Origin: Anaspis maculata
Taxonomy: Eukaryota > Arthropoda > Insecta > Coleoptera > Scraptiidae
Direction of reading: 5' to 3'
Assembly (NCBI GenBank): GCA_949128115.1
Contig: OX421966.1
Coordinates: forward strand, 558,001-622,000
DNA: 64,000 nucleotides
Shown: positions 1-10,021 of the stretch, in pieces
How the letters are laid out: each line of letters starts with the position of its first letter
Position numbering within the stretch: the stretch's first letter is position 1
Program-made: the position numbers and the translations under genes
Notes under the pieces: model-generated
Databases searched by the model: none
Told to the model about the DNA's origin: nothing
What the model saw: only the letters and a program-made list of their open reading frames with translations

Positions 1-670
1 TTTAAAAGTGTTAGATCTCACTGGAAATGGAATTTCTGTTATCGAAAAAGGCGCTTTGCAAAAAATACCGGAATTGAAGTTTTTAAGGTTACAAAGCAAC
101 TGTTTGAGAAACATACCAGCTGGTCTTTTCGAAGGATTGAACAAATTAGAATGGCTATATCTGAATGATAACGAAATTTCTGTTATCGAGAGTAGTGCTT
201 TGAAAGGAATGCCTAAATTGGATGGATTATATTTGGACGACAACAATTTGAGAAATATATTAGTAGGGGCATTCCAAGGCCTAAGTCGCTTAAAAACCTT
301 GAGGTCAGAGACGAATAAAATTGTTGTTCTTGGAAGTGATCTGTTTGAAGGGCTTAACGGCTTACAAGAGTTGTATCTCAGCCAAAACGAAATTTCTGTT
401 ATCGAAAAAGGTGCTTTCAGAGGGGTCCAAGAATTGAGGACATTACACTTGCGGAGCAACCGTTTGGAAAGTATACCGGTTGATGCGTTCCAAGGCTTGA
501 GCAACTTACGTGTTTTGAACTTGTCTTCCAATGGAATCGAACAATTACAATCTGGAACGTTCGATGATTTGACTAGTTTGCAAGAATTGGATTTGAGGGA
601 AAATGCAATTTCGCTTGTTGGAAGTGATGGCTTGAGAGGATTACCGCCATCTGTTAAGGTTCTTTTATGA
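1..670 (+). CDS. Secreted LRR protein, copy A (3' part only)
   Basis: The last coding part of an LRR gene whose 5' end lies left of the window; the frame is open from base 2 and stops at TGA 668-670. It holds about nine 24-residue LRRs of the pattern LxxLxLxxNxI..I..AF.GL, ending in the family's closing motif GSDGLRGLP. Repeat order shows recombination: an LRR beginning like the NIPVxAFQ type finishes as LFEGLN, the same hybrid junction as in copy D, and later an LFEGLN repeat is followed directly by the ENEISVIEKGAFRG type, so repeats present in C and D are missing. LRR proteins of this kind bind other proteins; the ligand is unknown. Downstream DNA matches the 3' flanks of C, D and E. Certain as a family member; completeness cannot be judged. 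Confidence 0.9.
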   Translation, partial: LKVLDLTGNGISVIEKGALQKIPELKFLRLQSNCLRNIPAGLFEGLNKLEWLYLNDNEISVIESSALKGMPKLDGLYLDDNNLRNILVGAFQGLSRLKTLRSETNKIVVLGSDLFEGLNGLQELYLSQNEISVIEKGAFRGVQELRTLHLRSNRLESIPVDAFQGLSNLRVLNLSSNGIEQLQSGTFDDLTSLQELDLRENAISLVGSDGLRGLPPSVKVLL

Positions 671-1264
671 AACAAAACGTCTGGGAGTATACCATATCTC
701 TTTCTGTATCTTTGGAATTCCGTGAACTTTACAATTCTCGCTAAATGCAATTTAACAATTTCAATCTGGATCATATACTCAACACGTCTGCAAAAGCTGC
801 ATCTGCAGCACATCAAACTTGGAACTATCCACAACTAAACCATATCTTCTTCAATTATTTATCCTGAAGGTGGACTACTGCCCTGCAACGACTCTTGAAG
901 CATTGCAAATCGAATCCCTGGGAGCGACGAACAACATGAAGCTTCCAAAAGCGATTAAGGATTGAACTAGTTCTACAGCAAGCCAAATGGAATTCTCCCA
1001 GTAGGGAATACGCCTGGAGCAACTTCTCTCAAATATTTTGTCTTGTTATATTGTTATATATTATTGATGTGTATAAAGCATGGTTCTTATTTCCTCATGA
1101 ATAGACGTAGCTGATATTTCATCGGCACATTTTTAGTATTTGATGGTCATGTATTTTGTGTAAGTGCGCAAGCGCCGTTCTCCGCAACGTCATTCATCAA
1201 CTATCTTCGCTAATTTATCAAAGAGTATCTCAACAGAAGCCAGCGTTTTATTTCTCGTTATCAT
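671..1264 (+). other. Conserved 3' flank / 3' UTR of LRR copy A
   Basis: Non-coding sequence shared with the 3' flanks of copies B, C, E and (inverted) F and G. Shared landmarks include a segment with AATGCAATT..ACAATTTCAA, one with AGCCAAATGGAATTCT, one with AATAGACGTA, and a closing block with GCGCAAGCGC and AGTATCTCAACAGAA, ending near TTATCA. This is probably 3' UTR plus downstream duplicon. The last ~210 bp begin TGTTATAT and end TATCA, so an ancient LTR captured before the duplications is possible but unproven. Confidence 0.65.
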
Positions 1265-1900
1265 AACTTGAAGTCCTACGCCAGTGGTTGGATTCTCTCA
1301 AAATGTGGCAGGTTGATAGACAGTTTCAACAAACCAGTATGTGTTTGAGTGATGTTAGCTCCGTCCAAACGTTGTTGAGTTATCTACAAATTTTCGAATT
1401 CCGCAAAGGAGTGAAATTTGAACGGCCGTAACTCCTCCATTGGGACGAGCTCTGCCAAAGGGTCCACAGATTTTCGTCTCATTTAGACGAGATCTTTCAA
1501 CAGTTGATTCCTTTTGCTATCATCGCTGAAACAGCCCGTACTCAAACAATCAAACAAACTTCGAAATTTTTTGCAGCTTTAATGTCACGAGACCTCCACC
1601 CATAATTGGGAATTAGGTCAAAAATTAAAATCAGATTGAGTCAAGAATGGTATTAGTCGACTCGCCGTGATCAAAATGAGTTGATTGATTGCACGCCACT
1701 GTATGACCAACGCGAGCCGCTAGTTCCTGAAATTTGGTCGTCATTTTGCAAAAAAGGGCCTACATAACAGATCTCGTAATCTCGTCAAGAAAAATTGATC
1801 ATATAGGCCAAAATTTCTTCTTACGGTTCCTCAGGAATAACTATGTACTGAGTTTCATAACTTTACTCAAAAGTGCAGTGTCCAAAAATGTCCCGACTTA
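1265..1900. other. Intergenic DNA, nothing recognised
   Basis: Unique-looking AT-rich sequence between the flank of copy A and a composite repeat. Short open frames exist but have no recognisable domain or family match. Confidence 0.5.
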
Positions 1901-1924
1901 TTTTCAGTTTTGTGAAATTTCATA

Positions 1925-3440
1925 CGAATCCAGGAACGAATTTTCCCGGAATGAATTTGCCGGAAACAATTTCCCCTGGGAGGAATCTCTCCATAATGTA
2001 ATTCCTTCGGGGAAGTTTTCTCTTGAAAATTTGGTACTCTTGTACACTTGTTTCACTGGTACACTGAAAGCCAATATGAACATGAGTGGGCTGACAGGGG
2101 CTACAAACAACACATGAGGGCACAAGAAGGCCCAATAGAGCTCCAAAAACCATGAAAAAGCCACAAAGGGGACCAATTGAATGAAGCCGTGTACAATGAA
2201 ATGAAGCACAAAAAGGCTCACTGGACCTCTGAAAGTCACAAAAAAAATGTGAGGTAGCTCATCAGGGCTCTGAACGACATTGGTGATAGTAGGGGGACCA
2301 AAGGGACCATATAACAAAAGAAGGCAAAAGGGAAGCTCACTGGAAATCTAAAAGTTACCTACCTACAAAAAAAACACAAGGGGGCTCACTAGGTCTTCAA
2401 GCGACACATAATTCAGACAATATTGGTAATGCAAAGGCCTCTATATAACAGAAGAAGGCAAATGGAGTCTCACTGGTGTTCTAAAAGCCTCAATGAAAAC
2501 ATGAATAAGTTGATTAGGGCCCGAAACTACACATTCGGGAACACATGGAAAAACGACAAGAGACCCAGTGAAGCTCTGTAAAATTAAAGAAGGGAAAAAA
2601 GGGCTTACTGGAATTCTGAATGCCAAAAAAAAGGACATAACAGGACTGACGGCGTCACTCAGCTTGCCAGTCCGGAAGTGATGGAAAATGGAAGGGGGAT
2701 CAGCAGGGCTCCAAACTAAACATTGAAAATGGAAAAAGGGGCCCAAAAGAGCTCTCGATAACACAAGACTGCTGAAGAGACCTCACTGGAAGTCTGGAAG
2801 CTACAAAAACGTAAGAGGGCTCATTCAGAGTTGAAAAATTGAACTAGAGAAGATGAGAGGCCCTATAGGGGCCGAATATCACATGAAGGTAGAGAAAGGG
2901 CTTACTGGTGGGCCTCGAACTCTGGGTACTAGCTGGATTGCTTCAAAAAATGCAAATGGATCAAGCAGAGCAAAACATAAAGAACTTTGGGTGCAAAGTA
3001 GGGCTCTAAAAAATACAACATGAGGGGGCTTGTTGAACTTCAAGAAGCAACAAGGAAACACAAAGAGACTTGTTAAAGATGAGGTAAAGGGAAAATGTTA
3101 TTTTCGATAAATTGTGCGCAAGATGGATTGTCCCGGTCACGTCCCAAAATAAGTAGAAACTCGATATTGTGTTTTGAGATACTGTTCCCTTCAGGGGGAA
3201 TCATTTCCTAAAGTAGTTCATACCGGTGGAATCAATCCTGGGGAAATTCCTTTCACAGAAATTATTTTCGAGGGAGCTCAATTCCGGTGGAACTCCCCCT
3301 GGTGAAATTCCTTCCAGGGGAAATTATTTCCGAGGAAGGTTCCTTCCGGTGGAATTCACACCGGAGAAATTCCTTCCAGGAGAAATCATTTCTTGGCGAA
3401 ATTCTTCCTGGGGAAACTCGTTCCTGTTACGTTTTATACT
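1925..3440. repeat. Composite repeat, copy 1
   Basis: A diverged tandem repeat (about 2050-3110) built from phrases such as GGGCTCACTGGAA.TCTGAAAG, CTCATCAGGGCTCCAAA and AGGGGCCCAATAGAGCTC, with a unit of about 110-150 bp. It is followed by units of about 65 bp (3195-3435) with TTCCGGTGGAATTCC and CCAGGGGAAATTATTTCC. Similar CCGGAA-rich sequence lies at the left edge (1935-2020). The same two blocks in the same order recur at 38470-40189, and both copies end at CGTTCCTGTTACG, so this is a mobile or duplicated composite unit. No coding capacity is recognised and the class is unknown. Confidence 0.75.
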
Positions 3441-4300
3441 GACGCATCAATTGGCATCAGCTTTTTGAGAAAAAAAGTAGGAATTCCTGATTCCCTAAAG
3501 CAAACGAAACAGCCAATGTTCTTGTTTAGATACTCACCAGATTACCGTGAATTATGATAATCATTATTGTGTCTATATAAGTAGTTTTTATCGAGCGGTT
3601 ATATAAGTACGGACAAAAATTTCCTCTTATCGAATCTAAGAGCGTGCAAAGAACGTCATTAACTGTTCTTGGCAAGGTTTTTTGTTTGAGTCAACAGATA
3701 AAAAGATCGCAATGGTCACAATAATACCGGGAAAGAAATAAACAAAATAAGGTCGAACGTCTCGGTCATGTAGTACACTTGATTTACTTTTTGAATAAAT
3801 GTAGACATTTATTATGAAGTATAATGTATAAATGACATCTTTTCCAAAAATTCGGGCTGGTCTCAAGCGAAGAATACCGTGCAACAAATAAATAAACTAG
3901 GGATAGAATAATTGTTATAAAAACAGAATTCATGTCTTGATTTGATCAATAACTTACTATACCTTCTAGGATGGTGCTTAGACATTCGTCGGTAGAAAAA
4001 GCTTCGAACGTATGGTCTGACTCTGATCAACAGCTTGAAACACCTGAACTGAAGGAATTGAAATTACAGTCGAAGTGGGACGAAGATCTACTTCCAAGAG
4101 AATCCAGAAACACTTATATAGCCTCTGCTGACACCTTGCAAGATTAAGCAAGACTATATACTTGCTAATTCACAAGCACCACGGGTGACTGGTTGAATCG
4201 TCTGACAACCTCAACTTGAGACACACCTTCCAGATAAGTTTTTTTCGGATTTCTATTGCCTTTCGCTTGGGCTGTCAGCTCTGTTGTCCACATCGCTGCC
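3441..4300. other. Intergenic DNA, nothing recognised
   Basis: AT-rich sequence without recognisable coding, RNA or repeat features, ending where homology to the other LRR upstream regions begins. Confidence 0.5.
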
Positions 4301-4335
4301 CATGCGGGGAAGAATCAAATTCGAAAGGACATGAT

Positions 4336-4534
4336 GGATAATCATTGATTTTTGCTGAATAATCTGCTACAGTCAGCATGCCAAAATAAGTCTGGACAAC
4401 GAAATTGGGACATCTTGTACCTATGATAAACTTTGTGCAATTATTGTGTGATAATAATGTTCATTGATGATTTGCTATCAAGTCTGTGTTTTGGTGTGAT
4501 TGTAAAAAATATAAAAGTTCATTCGCTAGACATC
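4336..4534 (+). promoter_or_regulatory. Promoter of LRR copy B
   Basis: Matches the upstream regions of C, D, E, F and G. It carries the shared block CTATGATAAACTTTGTGCAA (4421-4440), containing a GATA-type TGATAA motif, and a TATA box TATAAAAG at 4510-4517. An arthropod-type TCAGT initiator follows, placing the predicted start at A4535, 25 bp after the first T of the TATA box. The promoter looks intact although the gene behind it is broken. Confidence 0.75.
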
Positions 4535-5744
4535 AGTTGAAATAAAATCTCTACCACTACGTGCAACAAAAATTGATCTTGTGAAGAAATGACATCATCT
4601 TGCAATGGTAGAGGTTAGTGAATCTTTAACTTAGACCTTTGTGAACTGTTATTCAACCATTTTCATAAAATTATTTATACTCATTCGAAGTGAAAACTGC
4701 GAATACTTATCCACAGTATTCAAAAGTATTCACAAGTTTAACCCACGGTTGTAGCAAAAGACTCAATCATGGAATAGCTGATTGTAGATTTTCTCTGGGA
4801 AACTCTGGATGAATTTCATTCGATTAGCCACAGGAGATGCATGCAAGCGGTTAAGAACTAAACACTTCTCATAATCGCACCTTACAATGCGTTTTCAACG
4901 CAGTTCAAAATATTCAACAGAGAAAATCAGCAATCAACTATTCCAGGAATAATTCATTGGTACAAGCGAGGGTGAATTGCAAGTTAGATATGGAGATCCA
5001 AACTCGATTTACTATTATTGACGATTAAGTAAATATTACACGTCTTGTTTCTCTATAGGTGCCTACCTTTATTGATAAATTCGATCAAAAAATTGGTTAG
5101 AGAGGAAATATTTGTTTGGTAACTAGTTTGCTTTGTTTCAGGCCACAATGAAGTTTGTGGTAATACAGGTTTTGTTATTTACCTGGATTTTCTCAGAAAT
5201 TGATGCTCAAAATTGTACAGTATGTACAGAATACTCCATCAATCAAAATCATGGTTATATAACATGTTCTGATATATCTCAGTCTGACGTGAGTTTCGCA
5301 ATGTTGAACAATATTCACTTTGAAAATCCTGTTGGATCATTCAAAGTTGTTGAATCAAACATCGCCCAGTTGCCGCAGTTATTTCTGTCGAATTTTCCAG
5401 AAACTGGTCATCCTGACGAACTTTGGTTGATGGGAATTCACATCAAAGAAGTAGAGCCAGAGACGTTCGTGAAGCTGAGCAATTTGAGCCGGCTCTATTT
5501 GGGAGAAAATTAAATCGAAACACTTGATAATAACTCTTTTGAAGGGCTGAACAATACACGAGAGCTATATCTGTATGAGAATGAAATTCCTGTTATATGG
5601 AAAAAGTGCTTTGGGAGGAATGCCTAAATTAAATGTATTAGATTTACATACGAACCGTTTAAAAACTATACCAGTTGGAGCATTTCAAGGCTTGAACCGC
5701 TAAAAAAACTCCAGATTTGTTCAAAAATAGAATTTTTGCTCTCC

Positions 5745-6237
5745 TTGCGAATGTTTGGTAGAGGCGACGGTAGAGGATACATTAAACTTGTATACAAGGG
5801 TAACTGCTATCAAATCTATGAAGATGAAATCTGTTCTATTTGTGATTTCAATTGTAATGGAACACTAGAACATATCTTCTTTGAGTTCCCGATGTATCGT
5901 TCTATAAGATGTTCCCTTCCCGAAAATCTAAAAACTGTAGTTAAACTGAGGTCTGCTCTAGATAAATCGGACAAAGTTCTATGTAATGTAATATATAATT
6001 ACACTGTTGGGGTTTTGAAATTGAGGGCTTTCTGTCGGAATGGGTGACACTCTTCCTAACAATATTGTTTATGTTTCTGTAAGTGTTCAAGGGTAATTTA
6101 TATTTTTTCATATTCTGTCATTATTTTGTTTCTTTGTATGAGAATCTTGTATGTTATATCCTTGTAATGGGAATTACTTTCGGAATTACCATTCCCTCGT
6201 TATACAATAAACGAATAATAATAATAACAATAGTAAT
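5745..6237 (+). mobile_element. 5'-truncated non-LTR retrotransposon in copy B
   Basis: Flanked by a perfect 14-bp target duplication AATTTTTGCTCTCC (5731-5744 and 6238-6251). The interior encodes the C-terminal tail of a non-LTR reverse transcriptase with the Cys/His pattern CSICDFNCNGTLEHIFFEFP, then a 3' UTR and a simple AATAATAATAA tail. The tail and the 5' truncation are standard marks of target-primed reverse transcription. Removing it rejoins the LRR pseudogene reading (..RIFALQSNLFEGLNNL..). Clade uncertain (I/Jockey-like). Confidence 0.9.
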
Positions 6238-6499
6238 AATTTTTGCTCTCCAAAGTAATCTATTTGAAGGACTGAATAATTTAGAAAAGTTGAATTTCAG
6301 CGAAAATTATATTTCTATCATCAAAAAAGGTGCTTTGCTAAAAATACCAAAATTGGAGTTTTTACACTTACAATCCAACCGTTTGAAGAAAATACCAATT
6401 GATGCATTTCAAGGCTTGTGTCGATTGATTCATTTGGAATTGTCCCAGAATGGAGTTAATATTCTGGAAAATGATACTTTCGAAGATCTGAACAATCTA

Positions 6500-6579
6500 T
6501 TAAATTATTGGTTGTCTCGTCTTCCCATCATCATCACCCACTGAGAGGATGACGGATGAATTCCTCGAAATAAAAAACT
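6500..6579 (+). mobile_element. Short insertion with A-rich tail, near-perfect target repeat
   Basis: An ~80-bp segment absent from the paralogs is flanked by CTGAACAATCTA (6488-6499) and CTGAACAACCTA (6580-6591), one mismatch in 12. It ends in AAATAAAAAA. It looks like a very short 5'-truncated retroposon inserted in pseudogene B; the source element is not identified. Confidence 0.6.
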
Positions 6580-6952
6580 CTGAACAACCTAGACCATCTC
6601 GATTTGGGAGGAAATTCCATTTCTCTGATTAAAAACAATGCTTTCAAAGGAATGCCAAAATTGTCCAATTTGTGTCTGAATAACAACTGGTTTAAAACTA
6701 CACCAGATGGTGCATTCCAAGGTTTGAGCCAGATGAACAGTTGAGATTTGTCATGGAATTATATTGCTGCTTTGGAAAATGGTTCTTTTGGAAAACTAAA
6801 CGACTCAGCAACTTACGTTTCTTGGACTTGTCTTCCAATGCAATTGAAGAAATACCATTATTAGAGAAAAGTTTGTATCTGAGTGACAATGACATTGATC
6901 TTCTCAAAATGAATGGCTCATTCGAATTGTCACGATCTGTTTTTTCCTAGAG

Positions 6953-7435
6953 TTTCCTAATAAAACAAACGTTCGAGAAATATATCATATTACTTCCTAA
7001 TTTTCCAAAATTTCACGTACTTCGAGCTTGTTTTTGAACGCAGTTCAACATTTCCAATCTGCAACATTTAGTAATCTAACACGTCTGCGGAAATTGTATC
7101 AGCTGAATAACCAACCAACTCGGAATTATTCACAACTGAAGTCTACCTCCTCCAATTAACTATTCCAAATGTGAACTGCTGCCCGGCGGTGACTCTCAAA
7201 GCATTGAAAATTGAACGAGTTTGCCAGCCAGCCAGATGGAATTCATCCAGTGGAGGACTACATGTAGGGCATGTTCTCTTACATCTGTTACATATTGTAA
7301 ATGTTATATATTATTCACTTGTTCTATAGCATGGCTAATATATTTTTGTGAATAGACGTACCCAATATTTTATCAACATAATATTCATATTTGATGGTTT
7401 ATGCATTTTATGTTAGTGGACGAACGCGGTTTTCG
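6953..7435 (+). other. Conserved 3' flank of LRR copy B
   Basis: Continues the family's 3' flank: AATAAAACAAACGTT directly after the stop, AGCCAGCCAGATGGAATTC near 7228, and GAATAGACGTACC near 7352. Homology to the other copies ends shortly after 7410. Confidence 0.65.
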
Positions 7436-7449
7436 GACGGAATGATGGA

Positions 7450-7654
7450 AAGTTCGGGAACACTATTCGGAGGCCCATAAAAGGCATCAACCGTCAGCTC
7501 ACGTGCAGTATGGGATTTGAAATGCGAAGTGGTAGCGAGCGGATCAAAAGCGAGTGAGAATCACAGCGATATTCCCAAGTAAATAATTGTTGGCAAGAGA
7601 CAAATGTTGACAAAAACTCTGTCTCGATAAGTGTTATTGGATTGTCTCGTAACA
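7450..7654 (+). mobile_element. Degraded LTR fragment, same family as the solo LTR at 57 kb
   Basis: The segment with GGTAGCGAGCGGAT..AAAAGCGAGT and ATCACAGCGATATTCCCAAG matches the reverse strand of 57030-57160. It ends in CGTAACA at 7654, like that LTR. Only the second half of the LTR is present and its left boundary is unclear. Confidence 0.6.
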
Positions 7655-7889
7655 AATATTTATTACCTATAATCGAATGTTGCCAGTATCACGATTGGTT
7701 AAAACCGCGTGTATTTCTCGGGTTCATCAAGGTAGGTATTTGGATGGACATTACCTTTTCGAATACTTTCAGTCGGTTGGCTAGTCTGTGCGCTACCCCA
7801 GAAGATGAAGAAATCGATGCTCACCTGGAACAAAGAAACATGATTGAAGTTAGATAGGTAGGTATGTTTAATTAGCAAGCTACAGAACG

Positions 7890-8310
7890 TAGAGAACTGG
7901 ATTTGCTAGCGCATTTTACCCTCATAACAGGATGAAAGGATCATTATTATAGACAGAAAGCTACTATCAGTATAATTCTGATGAATTTCTGATGCAGTAA
8001 ATATAATCTTTGCTGCAACGTTGATGACTTGGACGACAGCGATATTCTTACCATGAAGCTGTGGCGAATTCAGCGAGATTTTCATTTCTTGGTTGATTAT
8101 TCACGGAGTCTTCGCTACAAAGTTTGATGAGCTCTGCCCAGTTCCCGCTTTGAAGAGATGGATTTGAAAAACCGTCTCGCTACATGATCAATACCTCAGT
8201 GGAATCATAACTACAAAATTGATATATTCAATATACGACTATCACTCCAAAGTTGATGGATCAATCAATATTTAGTGGATATTCACTGTTTAATACCTCT
8301 GATTTCTGTT
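7890..8310. repeat. Degenerate ~34-bp motif DNA
   Basis: Repeated phrases such as AAGTTGATGAATTCAGCGA and ATTCTCGCTACAAAGTT at roughly 30-35 bp spacing, strongly diverged. The same motif builds the satellite at 25.6-31.9 kb and flanks several LRR duplicons. No coding potential is recognised; 7655-7890 to its left holds nothing I can identify. Confidence 0.6.
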
Positions 8311-8560
8311 CATGATACAGGGTGAGTCATTTCTCATAGATCATTATTCATTCCCATCAGCGCCTGTGAAACGTTCCACTGGGTCCCTGCGAGGGTCCCT
8401 GAAACCATTGCAAGATTGTGTTAAAATAGTGATAATTGATAATTTGCTATCAAGTCTGTGTTTCGCTGCGTTTGTAAGATATAAGAGTTCATCTTCTTGG
8501 CATCAGTTGGGATGGAATCGTTTCTGTAACAAGTATCTTCAACAAAAATTGATAATTTGA
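8311..8560 (+). promoter_or_regulatory. Orphan copy of the LRR promoter and exon 1 start
   Basis: Begins at the same landmark (GATACAGGGTGAGTCAT) as the upstream regions of C and (inverted) G, and carries TATAAGAG at 8480 and a TCAGT initiator at 8503-8507, with the usual 25-bp spacing. Homology then fades before a splice donor, and no LRR exon follows before the next complete promoter at 8.9-9.25 kb. It is probably a decapitated duplicon. Confidence 0.6.
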
Positions 8561-8569
8561 TCGGATGAA

Positions 8570-8880
8570 TCGGATAATCTCTGCTGCAAAGTTAATGACC
8601 TCGACGAAAGCGATATTCTCACCATGAAGTTAGCGGAATTCTAACGTTAGAGTTGATTATTTGCGGAGTCTCTGCCACAAAGTTGAATAAGCTTAGCCCA
8701 ATTCCCTCTCCAAAGTGATGAATTTGGCAAAAGTTTCGCTACACAATCTTCACCTGAGTGGAACTCTAACTATACAGAATTGATATATTCGGTACGATTC
8801 CCACTCCAAAGTTGATGAGTCAATCGATTATTGGTGAATATCCACTGTTTTATACATCGTATTTTCGTTAACGATACAAG
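8570..8880. repeat. Degenerate ~34-bp motif DNA
   Basis: A second stretch of the motif (AAAGTTGATGAGTCAATCGA, CTCACCATGAAGTTAGCGGA) between the orphan promoter and the promoter of copy C. Confidence 0.55.
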
Positions 8881-9252
8881 GTGAGTCATTACTCACTTGT
8901 ATTTTCCTCCCCCATCAGGACCTTTGAGACCCTAGGTCCCTTAAAACCATTCCAAGATTGTTCTGATGGAAAATTTTGGTGAGGCTTTTGAAGAAGAATG
9001 AGATTTTTGAGACTTGTGGATCACTCCATATATCAAAAAGAACTTCAAAGCGGCCGGTGATTATTGATTTTTGCTGAATAATCTACTACAGTCGGCTTGC
9101 CAAAATTATTTTGCATAACGAAATTGGGACACTTTGTATGATAAACTTTGTGCCATTGCGTAATAATAACAATTATTGATAATTTGCAATTAATTTATCA
9201 AGTCTGTGTTTCGGTGTGTTTGTAAGATATAAGAGTTCATTTGCTTGACATC
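8880..9252 (+). promoter_or_regulatory. Promoter of LRR copy C
   Basis: Conserved upstream block with ATGATAAACTTTGTGCCATT (9139-9158), containing TGATAA, followed by TAATAATAAC. TATA box TATAAGAG is at 9228-9235 and TCAGT at 9251-9255, giving a predicted transcription start at A9253. The start site is inferred from spacing and conservation, not measured. Confidence 0.75.
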
Positions 9253-9349
9253 AGTTGAAATGAAATCGTCTCTGAGACAAGAACCTACAACGAAAACTGA
9301 TATTTTGTCGACTCTCGTGGAAATATAGCATCATCTTGCAGTGGTAGAG
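9253..9349 (+). other. Non-coding exon 1 of LRR copy C
   Basis: Conserved in all complete copies and ending GCAGTGGTAGAG before the donor GTGAGTAA (GT at 9350-9351). The intron runs to acceptor TTTCAG ending at 10015 (666 bp). Only copy C has an ATG here (9260), opening a 22-codon upstream reading frame that ends at TAG 9326-9328; other copies read ATA at this point. Confidence 0.7.
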
Positions 9350-10021
9350 GTGAGTAAATCTTAAACATGAACCTTTTCGAACTGTCAATAACTATTTTCA
9401 TAACCATATTCACAACCAAATCAAAGTAAAAACTGCGAAAATATGTGAGAAAATTTCTATTTGGCTGTAATACGAAAGTCACTGATAATTATCTATTTAT
9501 AGTTCTGAGACTGAGAATAAAAGAGCTATTGACAGTTTTTGGCAGTATTCACAAGTAAGCATAACCCACTGTTGTACCAAGAGATTCAATCATGAAATAG
9601 CTGATTAAAGATTTTTTCTGGTGAACTCTAGGTAAATGCCAGTTGACTAGCCTCAGAAAATGCATGCAAGCGGTTGTAAGCTCGACCACGAAACTGCACT
9701 TTTATAAAAATAATAATACAATTATACTGTGTGTTCCACAAAAAAAAGTAATACGAGATCAGTGGTTGATTCGCGATTTTTGTTTGTCAATTTGTAGCTC
9801 ACTGGATCAATGAGAAATGCTGGTTCAGCTCTCAATAGTAAAAGGATCATACGGATCTAGTATAGATTTCAGGCATTTGTAGTGGTCAATCGACTTGCAT
9901 TCAGTAAAGGAAAGTTCAGTTATTCTGCAATTAGCCTGATAACTAATAATTTTTTGTGTGGAACTGACGGTTAAAGAGAGAACATTCAAGTGGTGATTGG
10001 TTCGCTTTGTTTCAGGTCACA

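Larger units (their letters stand above)
4535..6952 (+). pseudogene. Secreted LRR gene, copy B (disrupted)
   Basis: Predicted non-coding exon 1 is 4535-4613 (donor GGTTAGTG). The intron runs to acceptor TTTCAG at 5141 and the start codon is ATG 5148. The first 121 codons are intact: signal peptide of 20 residues, Cys cap and first LRR. A GAA-to-TAA change in the conserved ENEIVTL motif then stops the frame at 5511-5513. Further damage includes frameshifts near 5600 and 5700, a 493-bp non-LTR fragment (5745-6237), a ~80-bp insertion near 6500-6579, and decay of the last repeats up to a stop near 6950. LRR homology continues throughout on the same strand, so this is one gene that has decayed, not separate small genes. 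Confidence 0.88.

Noticed and set aside
1734..3061. Several open frames of 60-137 codons on both strands
   Set aside because: They lie in a diverged tandem repeat, overlap each other in different frames, and show no domain or conserved start.
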